NCBI GenBank assembly: GCA_000727475.1
Contig: KL647307.1
Location: forward strand, 1,260,895-1,324,894
Reading direction: 5' to 3'
Source: Sarcocystis neurona
Lineage: Eukaryota > Apicomplexa > Conoidasida > Eucoccidiorida > Sarcocystidae
Length of the DNA: 64,000 nucleotides
The notes under the pieces are model-generated. The model ran no database searches, was not told where the DNA came from, and saw only the letters and a program-made list of their open reading frames with translations. Below, one piece after another: positions 44,619-54,320 of this stretch. The translations under genes were made by a program, and so were the position numbers. Position 1 is the first letter of the stretch; each line of letters begins with the position of its first letter.

Positions 44619-45884
44619 TTAGACATGTCGCTTCAGCATCTCCTCGATGCGTTCCGCATTCGCGCCGACCGAAACCTCAACCAGCTTGCCGTCCTTGAAC
44701 AACTTGAAAGTGGGCATAGACGTGATTTCCTCTCTTTCTGCTACTTCAGGGAGCTCGTCTACATCGACTTTCAGAAACTTGACCTTCGAAAACTCCTGCT
44801 TCCCACTGAACCCCTCTACCACTGGGGCTATCTGCCGGCATGGCCCTGCAGGTCGCGCATACCAATCTCGATGCCTAGACACGTAAAGATACGCGGATGA
44901 GCAGGAACGCTCGTAACGTATATCACGCTTGTTTACAAGGAGACAGTAGCGTAGACACAGGCACACTGGTGGCATACACGTATGAACAACCTACTGATGT
45001 GTTGCGTGAACAACTAAGACGCTCACGTATATACTCATACCGACACACAGAGGGAGAGCGGAGGAGGGAAGGAGATTAATATCGGTGTAATACAGATGTA
45101 CGCCACACATATCGAGGTATCTTCGTAGTGACCCCCGCAGACAGAGACGTGTATACGCGCCTCTATGCACACACTGCGAATTTACACATGTATACATACA
45201 GTGCAACTTCACGCTCATATTTGCTATATACATGCACGCACGTGTTCTTCCATGTGTGAGTTTCTGTAAGTCTACGTTTCTCAGTCTATGTGTTTCCGGG
45301 TTCAATTGGCCGACTTACCGCACCACGTGGCATAGAAGTCTACAAACACCAAACCCTCCTTGATGTGCTGGGTGTAGCCTGCACAGAGAAGACAGCATTA
45401 CAAGAGCAGAAAAACTGCCTGGAGGCGCCCCTAAGCGATACAGCAACGGCGGAAGCGAAGCACCGCAGCCGCGTCACGAACAGTACGACTCTACAGAAGT
45501 ATAGATACATATATATATTTATGTAGTGCAGGAGTGTCGGATGCAAAAGAAAGCCAGCTGCCCCCAAAAACAGTAGAGTACGGACACATGTGGGTGCTGT
45601 TACGGTGCTAGTGTCTTGAAAAAGCTTTTGAGCTGCGGGTCGTGACACGCGATCGGGCACTGCCATGTTGTACACGGGGGGTGTGTTGATGATGGTGAAC
45701 TTTCCCGTCGCTGCTTCATTATGCTGCTGGGCTGGTCCTGTTACAGGTTCTGACCTCTGCAACTGATGCTGTTGTGTTCGCTCCTACTGCAGCCGTTGGT
45801 GGTGCTATTGCTGCGGACGGGAGAACTGTGCGCACGTGCTCGCTTCCTCTTACTTGATTCACTATCGATCTTGACGACCGGCAT
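44619..45884 (-). CDS. Thioredoxin, 105 aa, three exons
   Basis: A cytosolic-type thioredoxin: a dithiol-disulfide oxidoreductase reduced by thioredoxin reductase. Exons on the minus strand are 45884-45854, 45378-45319 and 44845-44619 (31+60+227 nt = 106 codons with stop). The first intron splits a Ser codon (phase 1); the second splits the Gly codon of the active site (phase 1). Both introns have GTAAGR donors and GCAG acceptors and are about 475 bp. The protein starts MPVVKIDSES, has the FYATWCGPC active site with catalytic Cys30 and Cys33 and the buried Asp24, and has the cis-proline loop SMPTF (Pro75). Length is exactly typical. There is no signal or transit peptide. It is divergent from the CS-domain gene to its right. 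Very confident of identity and structure. Confidence 0.96.
44846..45318 (-). other. Thioredoxin intron 2
   Basis: A 473-bp phase-1 intron with donor GTGCG|GTAAGT and acceptor CGACCTGCAG. It falls exactly between the two active-site cysteine codons. It is mixed sequence with GTATAC tracts and no other content. Confidence 0.9.
45379..45853 (-). other. Thioredoxin intron 1
   Basis: A 475-bp phase-1 intron with donor TCAA|GTAAGA and acceptor CTCTGTGCAG. An open frame on this strand across 45340-45762 offers another ATG (about 45665), but its residues do not resemble a thioredoxin N-terminus. Confidence 0.85.
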
Positions 45885-47585
45885 TTTGCAAACCTATTCG
45901 TCGGCGCACCTTACAACAGTTTCACTCACGCGCATCAACCAGATTTTGACTCTTCTCCACGATAAAAACAACAGGTTACATAACACACGAAGACGTCGGA
46001 AAGGGCGGCAGGGTGTGGGTTACTTTTGCGAGTGTTCTAGCATACTTGGTCAACACGCGCAACCGCTTGCTCCTTCCAGCCTGCGACAGCACCTGAGCGG
46101 GCGCCGCACCCGCACCCCCCCTCCGACCTGCGCCGGTGCTGCCGCTTTTCCTTTTGGAGGTACTGCTGCTGTCTGCTGTTGCAAAGTGCGAGTGCACTTG
46201 CGTTGCACGTCGCGTGTGTTTGTTTGTGCATTGTAGAATCCTTTCTAGGCAGTACAGGCGGAGTTGTTGCTGCGGTGGATCCAGTTGCTGCTGCGCCTGC
46301 TGTCCGGCTGCGGTGGCGGCGGCGTTTTCGGAGTGCTTTTCTGTTGGGCAGACGTAGCGACGATATGCAAGCTGCTGCTGTTGCTGCGCGCTTGCCACCC
46401 CGTGTAAAGGCAGATTCTGCAGCAGCACTCGCAGGCTGTGGGAGCGGCAACCTTGCCGTCGTGCGCGAGCCTGGAGCTCTGCGCGTGCTGTTGTTGGTGT
46501 TGCATCGCTCCTGTTGCAACGGCTCTGCAACTGTACCACTGTTGCGGCTGTTTTGCTGCTGGTAGGGCCGCAGGAACGGACTCATTGTTGTTACGCTGCG
46601 TACAGTATACCTCCTTGCTACTGTCAACCTCCACTGCCGCTGCTGTATCAGCTCTCCCCGGTGCCTTCCAGTGCCGCTCCTGCGCACTATGCAGGTGTTA
46701 CTCTGTTGTCGCCGTTGAGATTGCCCCTCCACTGCTGCTGCGCCTCTCGCCGTACTACGCGTCGCCGACTGCTGCTGCTGCAGCTACAATTGCTCCCAGC
46801 GCTGTTGCAAATGCAGTTACTCGGAGGCCCCAGTGTCGCTGCAGCTGCTGCAGCTGCACGTGATGGGTGTTCTCACACTAAAATTGCTGCACCGACGGCC
46901 TCATCCTCGTCGTAGTTGCTGCTGCGAGAGCAGAGGTTTACAATTTTTGGTCTGCAGCACGTCCGCCGATTAACACGCAGCAAACGGACACGACACCGAC
47001 TACGCAAAAATCGGACTGCGAAGCAAACTCCGAACGCCGCTGAGCACATCCTTCGCCTATCTCCCCTTTCGGGAATTTTCGTTGCTGCTGTTGTGGCAAT
47101 GCTGCTATGATGCACTTTCTCTAGACCACGTAAACAAATATATACAATATATGTGAGTATACATACATATAAAGACACAAGTATACATATGCACAAACAC
47201 ACAAACATAACGACCTATCCGCATTTAAGTCCACGATTGTCCACCGTTCCAAGTTGAAAACACTCCCTTACGTACCATTTGCTCTCCGCTACTTTGCCTT
47301 TGCTCGGTCCTGTTGCTCCTGCTTCCGTCCGCGCTCTACCAAGACTAAAGGAGTCACGTTCGACGTCAGCTGAAGTACGCCGCTGCCGTAAGTGCAGGTT
47401 CGGGCCCGGTGCTCGTGTGCTGCTGTGAACTGAGGGCTGCGGGCAGGCGAGCTACTGCAGCTGGTGCTGTCTAGGCTTGCCCACCTCTTGCAGGTGCTGC
47501 TGCGGTCGAAAACGCAGCTCCCAACGCTAGAAGGTGTCTCTGCTCGCTGAAGAGACGTGCCAGTTGCTGACGGCTGGAATTGACA
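45885..47585. other. Divergent promoter region with CTG/CAG-rich tract
   Basis: The thioredoxin (minus) and CS-domain (plus) genes start at its two ends, so both promoters lie here. The middle (about 46120-46900) is CTG/GCT-rich and open on several frames of both strands (up to 231 codons, Cys/Ala/Leu/Gln-rich). None has a domain or an ordered codon pattern, so I treat it as a repeat tract or 5' UTR/intron material rather than a gene. Confidence 0.5.
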
Positions 47586-50500
47586 ATGGAGGAGAACGGT
47601 TTTACGGCAGAAGCGGTGGCGAACGGCTGCTGCAGCAAATTGTATGAGAGCGAAAAAAACAGCAGATCCGAAGCTGCCACTCCGGCAACAGCTGCTGAAC
47701 GGGAGACAGCGACTTCCTCTGTAAAAGCAGGCGAAGCCCCAGCATCGACAAGAAGCACAGCAGCAGCAGCAGTCGCAGAGGCCACACAAGCTGCAAAAGA
47801 AGAAACTGCAGCAGGCAAAGCCGCAACAAGGGGGGGGCCAGCAGCATCGGAAACATCTACGGCAGCGATACCTGCGAATGGAAAGGCCGCTAATAGCGTA
47901 CTCCGGTCCAGCATCGCCCGTTATGGCAGCAACAGCGTACGTACGGACACGCTGTCGGTCTGTCCAGCAGGCCCATACATGACAATGAGGCGCAGCAAAA
48001 ATATTTCGAGCAGCAAGAGCAACAGCAGGAGTAGTGGCGATGGCTGCAGGAACAACAACGCCAGCAGCAGCAGTAGTGACAACATCACAGGAGCGACAAC
48101 GGCACGAACAAGGCACCTGTGCACGTAGCAGCAAGGGCACCAGCAGCAGCCGTTGGTAGCTAAGGGTTTTAAACCTGCCAAGAGTGCCGCTCGTAGCCAG
48201 GGGAAGTAGAATCCGAAACGTGTCTGGGGAAGTGCTGGCAACGGCAGCAGCGCTGCCAGCTGCAGCGTCACACATGAGAGCAGCCAGCTCCCCCTTAGAG
48301 GGAGAGACCCGGCGCAATAGCACCAGCGGCGGTAGGCGCGTTGAGCAGCCGCAAGAAGCTGCAGCACTCACGACTTCGTGTAATAGAAGTACCAGAGTGC
48401 GTTGGCTCCGCAGCGAAGCACCGCAGCGGTACCAGGCAGCGCAGTACAGGAGCACCAGCCGCAGACACTAGCTACACACCGCAAGAGGAACCGTCAGCAG
48501 GTGTAGCAGGAAGACTGACTGCAGCAGCTGCTGCTAGCACGGTGCAAGGCCCAGAGGGCAATGCGCGTGTGGAGAAACGTGTGTACTTCGCCGATATTGG
48601 CATCTGTTCCTGCTCAGAGACACGCTTGCCGTCTCCAGATGTGTGTACTTTGCCGATATTGGCATCTGTTCCTCTCCGGAAACACGCTTGCCGTCATCAG
48701 CGGCCGTCAATCTAAACGGGTTTGTCTGTAGGCGGGTATCGAGCTATATAGACACATACTCAGTATGTAGAGAGAGATGTGTGGATGTACGTGTATGTAT
48801 GCATATTTGCACACGCGTGTGTATGTGTTTATAAAAGCATGTATGTAGATATTCTTGAATTAGCGGACGTGTACGCGTGTACGTAAGGAAATGCGTTTTT
48901 TGAGAGTCAATGCGTTCTCGCAAAAAAGACACGTGTGCTGCTGCAGTACTACTACGCCCATGCGGGATTGCCGGGAGCGACAGAGGACACCACCAAATTT
49001 GCGAAGGTGAGAACTCGACTACTGCTGGAGCCTCCGTGCCGCCGAGCAGACGTATCATAGATTTTGGATCTAAATTCCTGGCCTGTGCCCCGTCCTGCGT
49101 GCTACTGGCCCAGCAAGCTTCTGTTAGTACTGATGTTTGCGATGTGTGAAGTAAGCATATTTATCTTCAAACATATCTATATATATATGGATATTCCAAT
49201 GTATTTGTGTACAGCTGGGGGAAGGAGGGAGATCCTTAAAGCCGCATGGGATGGGCACTGCAGCTGCAGCCAGTGTCTCGTGTACAGACGCGTAGATCGA
49301 AAATTGTACATGAACAGTACGTCCATGAAGACGGTAGACGGCAGAACCGCGTGGTGAGCAGCATCCACCAAAAGGCGTACATTGGTGTGCAAACTCGCGC
49401 GGCTTTCTTCATGCGACCCTCGCTTGCGTAGGGGGGACGTGTATATATTCTGCGTGATGGCACGTGAGAGTCCACTTGCGTGGACGTGCCGCGCGCGTTG
49501 TCCTGCGTTTAATAGTGAAAGATGCAGACACACACAAACACAAGCACACAAATGTGTGTGCGTGTGTGTGGGTACCTGTGTGGAGGGAAATTCTATCTAG
49601 AGGTGTACGTCTGCGACTTGTTCGTAGCAGGAGGGCCGCCGTGACGTGTACGTGGATTATACAGGGCAGGAATATCCGTGAGAGATATCGGCGGGTGAGT
49701 CACGTTTCCTGCGTGCATATCTGTGCTTACACGTGCAAACACGCGTTTATGTGAACATATATATATATATACATATGCATATATATATATATATGTTGAC
49801 CCGTGCGCGAGACGCCTACGCACATACGTCAGGACAACATTTGTTCACCTCCTTTTCAAAAAGTGGTTACGTACGTGCGTGTACAGGTGAGTTTGAACGT
49901 GGTTGCGTGCTTAGAGTGTACCTGTCGTCGACAGCAAGCGCGGGTGCACATGTGGAAAGGAGGGCGCGCACGTCAACGAAGTGAAGAGAGAGCGTCACTA
50001 TACACAGGAGGGTCGACGCGTATGGTGCGCGTGTATTTTCTGTAGACGCGCAGTCATATACGTACAAACATGGTTGCAGTAACGATGTTTGAAGGAAGGC
50101 ACACTACGGCTGTTCGGTAGGCTACGCAGGAGGTGGCGCCGGACAAAGCCGTGATGGGCGACTTTCTCTTAGTGACAAGCGGCATCGCTCCGGACATGTG
50201 ACGCGCTACAGACAGTCATCTCTATACGATGGCACTGGACGTGCATGTGCAGTCCTTGAAATAGAGGGGACGACCCGGCATGCGTAGGCGTATACGTTGG
50301 GCGTCTGTGTACGCGTACCTCGCAGTGAAGGATTCTACTACTTCGATTTTTTGTACGTCAACGTGGTGGTGGTCTTCGCGCGGACGCGTGATGTCCCTGG
50401 GCTCGGGTTCTCCGTATTTGCACGGGGCGACACTTCTACTACGTGCGCGAGGCAGACCCAGGGGGTTCGCATGCATGAGTGTGGGGCGCACTCTCATAAC

Positions 50501-53500
50501 CAGCATAGACGTACAGGTGTCGCGTGCGGCAGATAGGTGGACCTCTGCATGAGTAGAAGAACGCTTCAGTTTTTTTTAGTGCAACGCACGTGTCTGAGGT
50601 ACACTCATACACACGTATGAGCAGGTGGCGGATGTGTCCGTCTGGAGCGGTCAAATTTGCACGCAAAAATATACGCCTGTGTGTGTATCAGGCGTTTATG
50701 TTTTGTGTGTGTGGAAGACTGGCGCGAACTGAAACGCACATGTGCATGACTGGGAACAAGTAAATTTGTGAGTTCCGCAGGTGACGGAGGCGCCTGGAGT
50801 TGTAACAGGAGGGCCTCCTATCTTGTTGGGCAGAAACGCAGTCGGCGGGGAGGGCAACGGAGCAGCAGCAGCAAGTGACGCGCTGCTGCTGTCGGCTGCT
50901 GACGCTGCTGCTGCTGCGGTTGCTGGCAAACGACTTTCCGGCTTCACGCTGCTGCAGAGCTACATGTGGACAGACGACGGCGCCCGCGTCAGGTGAGAAT
51001 TCCCTGCGTGTGCTTGTAGCACTTTCCTGTCTGCACGCCAGGACGTACGGCAGCATGTGTTTCTTTGAAATGTAACGTTAACGGGTATGTTTATACGTAC
51101 ACATCCTGGTACGTGTATGCGTTCAGCTCGGTTCAGACGCGTTCCCTTCCATTGGCTCGGATATTTCTCTGACGCTGTCTATGTATCTATATGTATGTAT
51201 ACGGATATAATATACATAGCGATGCGTGCACACACACACACACACACGTCGGTCACTCGCGTACGTTTGTGTGTACGGGGCCCCGCGCCGGACGCCTGTA
51301 TGGATACGGAGAGCTGCACCAGACGTTGCCGGTCTGCTCGTATTAGTGACTAGCTGGGTATTTCCTGTGTATGGTGATACACACGGTACGCGTATACATT
51401 TCTCTGTTCTTGCTAGAGAAGCCGGAGCTGAGTATCTTCTCCCGGCGATCCGCCCGCCGTGCACACACGCGAGAAGTTTTCAAAAATAGAGGGGGCCCTG
51501 AGCCATCGAAGTGTGAGACGATCTTCGTGCAAGATGTGTTCCCTTGCTCGCGTTCCTTCATTCTGCAGATCTGGGTTGTGTCTGCACGCATGCACTACGC
51601 GCCTCTGCGCCACAGGAGGGGAACGTCGGCCTCCCCCCCCAGGAATGGTAGCCGCGTCGGCAGTTCACAGGAATAAGTTTAAACATACGTGCATCTGTGT
51701 GTCTGCGTGTACGTGTGTGTACATACATATATATGTATATATATGTGTGTGTGTATTCTCCGCGGGCCTTATGGCGAGTGCGCTCCTACCTGCGCAGACG
51801 GTTTTACTCCTTCTAGCTTGCGAATACTTCCACCATGCGAAAACCCGCTGCGAAAACATAGAAAAATATACTACAGGCACATGCGTGGGAGTGCCGTAGG
51901 GCTTACAAATATCCTGTACGAAAAGGAAGGTCGCCTGTGGGAAGGTGCGCAGACGTACGTGTGCAGCAGAGACTGCCAGAATCTCGCAAACCTTGAACGT
52001 AGAGGCGCGGTTGCCGTATTGTCTGTGTATCTGATAGGTGAACTGGTGCGCACGCGATTTCGGATGTACGAGAAGAAGAAAAATTTATACACATGCGTTT
52101 ATATACACGTACGTAATTCTGCGTACGCACGTGTGTGTTTCTGTGGGAACACTGGGAATCTTCGTGTGGGCATGCGTGTGTCTGGGTGACCAGGTGTAGT
52201 TGCTGATCTTCAGCAGCTTTGTGTTTCTTTTACTATTGCTTCCCTGCTGCTGCAGCGTATACGTACAGCTGGAGAAGCTGCCGGAGACGCCTGAAGAGAA
52301 AAAAGCAGATCCTTCCTTCGATGCTAAAGGCGCTGCCGCAACGTTTGAAGAAGAATCTGCAGCGCTTGTCATACACAGTAGGGAACGCATATTGCCAGCA
52401 GTTTGCGTCGCAGGTTTCACGCGTCTCACAACGTATACGTGTGTGCATATATATGTATATATATAAATATATATATACTGATATACGCGAGAACGTGCGG
52501 GCATCCGGGTGTGTGTAGATGTGTGTACATATTTTTCCATCCGTAGTAACGCAAACAGGTGTTTGATACGTTTGTCTATATGTGTTCCTATGTTCGAGCA
52601 TGAGTGTGATCCGCCCCACAGTTGCAGCCCACGGGAAGCAGAGAGCCTCGTCTGGCAAGGGATATATGTGACCGCACGCCAGGCACAGCTAGTGCGAAGA
52701 GGGCGCTTTCTTGCAGAATGTGCAAACGCATGCTCCGCTCTACAACCACAGCCGCTCTGCCTGCTGTAGGCTTAGCAGCTGAGCGAGAAGATGCCGCTGC
52801 TCCGCTGGTGTGCTTGTAATAATGGGCTTTCAAGGTGGTGCATTAGCCGGTGCTGCTGCGTACGTGGGTAACGAAATTCTTCCAGGTATTTCCGGGGGGA
52901 ATGTTTGTGGAGCTGTGTGAGTAAGCAGCGAGGAAGTCGCCCCGGCCGACTGTGCCTCGCAACTGTAGGCAATTGCAGCTTCTGGTGCTGCTGAAAGGGC
53001 AATGGAAGAACGGCTGCTGGTGCCGCGTGTGTCACGTCCGGGAGAAATTTCGGTACTGCGTGAAGGGGCTACCTTGCTGCCGGTGCTGCTTTTTTGCCAG
53101 CGGGTGACACGCTGGTAGGGAGACTGCTGCTGCTCAGGCGTGCGTGCGGGACGTCGCTTCTCATCTGCCGGCACCGTCAATCTTGTGAAACCGACACCGT
53201 TGCTCCTGACGTTGCGCGTCTTGTGTTGGTACCCGTGTGCATCACAGGGAAAGCTAAAAAGTACCTGCTTAATTTGAACAAACTCTACTTCCCTATAAAG
53301 CCGTCGGAATCACGTGCCATTATCAAAAACGACAAGGTAATTTTGAGGCTTGTTAAAGAGGTAAGAATGCAAGCGCGATAGCACTGGAAGCTTTTGTTCG
53401 CTACAGCTTTCTTCGTAAAGGCAACAAGCTGTACATACTTGCGCCACCATTTTATGCACGCGCGTGCTTCGCGCGTGCTTACTCTTGGTGTACGCGTGTG

Positions 53501-54320
53501 TGCGCACGTATCTTTGAGAAGACATAATATAGAGAGAGATGGGAGAAAAACGAACACAGGTCCTCAGAAATAGAAGAACATCTATAGATGTGTGAAAAGT
53601 GTTCACATGGTAGTGTGGGTCTGCACTTGTGGTGTGATGAAGTAGCACTGTGTTGCCTCTTCCGTGTCTGGGAGACAAAAGACGGGCTTGGAGAGCACTT
53701 CACTGTCTTCGTGTATCTTCGTGTGTGTCTGCGGTACTTGTGTGTCCGTGTTCCTTCACGGATTGTGGTCTGCTTGAAGTTTTACCTGGGCACACAGGTT
53801 TGTCGCTGCATAAGTGTGTATGTCGTCTGTGCGCGTGCTTCCCAGTATGTACGCGTATGTGATAGATGTGCGTACATTCGACAATGTATATATATATATA
53901 TATGTAACTAAACCACCACCCACCTATGTGGGCGTTTACCCACGTAGGTCAACAGGCACCTAGTCTGCACAGTCAAAACTGAAGACCGGTAGGCCCCTAC
54001 GCAGAAGTGGTAACTGCGTAGATAAATGTAACCTTTAGCTGTATTGTAGTGGCTTTGCCGCTTTACAAACTACGTGAACATACACCGTAGGGTGTATGTC
54101 GTGACAGTATTTACACAGTTGTGTATATCAACCGAAAACCATATGTGTAGCACCACCTACGTGTGTGTATATATATATATGTATTTATATATATATATAT
54201 ATGTATATATATATGTAAATGTATGTGTCTATTTGCGTGTGTACATGTGGGTGGCTTTGCGACTCTGCGGTGTTGCAGGATGAAAACCTGACGTGGTTTG
54301 GTCTGATGAAAAGCAAGTAG
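47586..54320 (+). CDS. CS-domain (p23/NudC/CacyBP-like) protein, six exons, about 299 aa
   Basis: Likely an HSP90/HSP70 co-chaperone or scaffold; the CS domain is a compact beta-sandwich used by p23, SGT1, NudC and CacyBP. Exons: 47586-47936, 48947-49006, 50781-50992, 52256-52377, 53248-53360, 54279-54320. They sum to 900 nt with matching phases. Residues 1-105 are Ala/Thr-rich low complexity. The junction of exons 1 and 2 gives RYGSNSYYYAHAG; exon 3 adds PGVVTGGPPILLGRN, an Ala-rich spacer and the first CS strand with MWTDDGARV (Trp200). The CS domain spans about 196-286, with VYVQLEKLPE, then LNLNKLYFPI and NDKVILRLVKE. The last exon ends TWFGLMKSK, the Trp-containing tail that follows CS domains. 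No SGS domain or nucleotide-binding part is present. The end of exon 4 could instead be 52413 (same phase, 12 residues longer). The start is ATG 47586, two codons after a TTG. Domain call good; precise orthologue not named. Confidence 0.85.
47937..48946 (+). other. CS-protein intron 1, containing a 62-bp-period duplication
   Basis: The donor is AACAGC|GTACGT and the acceptor GTGCTGCTGCAG, phase 0. It carries an Ala/Ser-coding type CAG-rich left part and the duplication at 48581-48696. The minus strand is open for 388 codons over 47289-48455 (Cys/Leu/Ser-rich); this is a shadow of exon 1 and the repeat tract. Confidence 0.75.
48581..48696. repeat. Two-copy tandem duplication, 62-bp period
   Basis: Copy 1 (48581-48634) and copy 2 (48643-48696) share GTGTACTTYGCCGATATTGG, then CATCTGTTCC and ACACGCTTGCCGTC. 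The copies differ by only a few bases. It lies in intron 1 of the CS-domain gene. Confidence 0.85.
49007..50780 (+). other. CS-protein intron 2, 1.77 kb
   Basis: The donor is GCGAAG|GTGAGA and the acceptor GAGTTCCGCAG, phase 0. It contains (TA)n/(CATA)n at about 49757-49795 and GTGTGC-type tracts. No other gene is apparent. Confidence 0.8.
50993..52255 (+). other. CS-protein intron 3, 1.26 kb
   Basis: The donor is GTCAG|GTGAGA (phase 2) and the acceptor CCCTGCTGCTGCAG. The split codon becomes Ser between GARV and VYVQ. It includes a (CA)n tract at about 51231-51247 and GTATAT tracts near 51720-51750. Confidence 0.8.
52378..53247 (+). other. CS-protein intron 4, about 0.87 kb
   Basis: The acceptor GTGCATCACAG is clear. 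The donor is ambiguous: CACA|GTAGGG at 52378 or GCAG|GTTTCA at 52414. Both leave phase 1. The shorter exon gives the better-spaced CS domain. Confidence 0.65.
53361..54278 (+). other. CS-protein intron 5, 0.92 kb
   Basis: The donor is AAAGAG|GTAAGA and the acceptor GCGGTGTTGCAG, phase 0. It contains (TA)n at about 53886-53903 and (GT)n(AT)n at 54163-54214, close upstream of the terminal exon. Confidence 0.8.

Noticed and set aside
45340..45762. Alternative first exon for thioredoxin with ATG near 45665
   Set aside because: Residues do not resemble a thioredoxin start, whereas the 31-nt exon at 45854-45884 gives MPVVKIDSES with correct phase and a GTAAGA donor.
46037..46732. 231-codon minus-strand frame between thioredoxin and the CS gene
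   Set aside because: Repeat-driven composition, overlapping equally long plus-strand frames, no conserved segment.
47289..48455. 388-codon minus-strand open frame
   Set aside because: It is Cys/Leu/Ser-rich and lies opposite exon 1 of the CS-domain gene and a CAG-rich intron tract; triplet composition opens the reverse frame. No domain.
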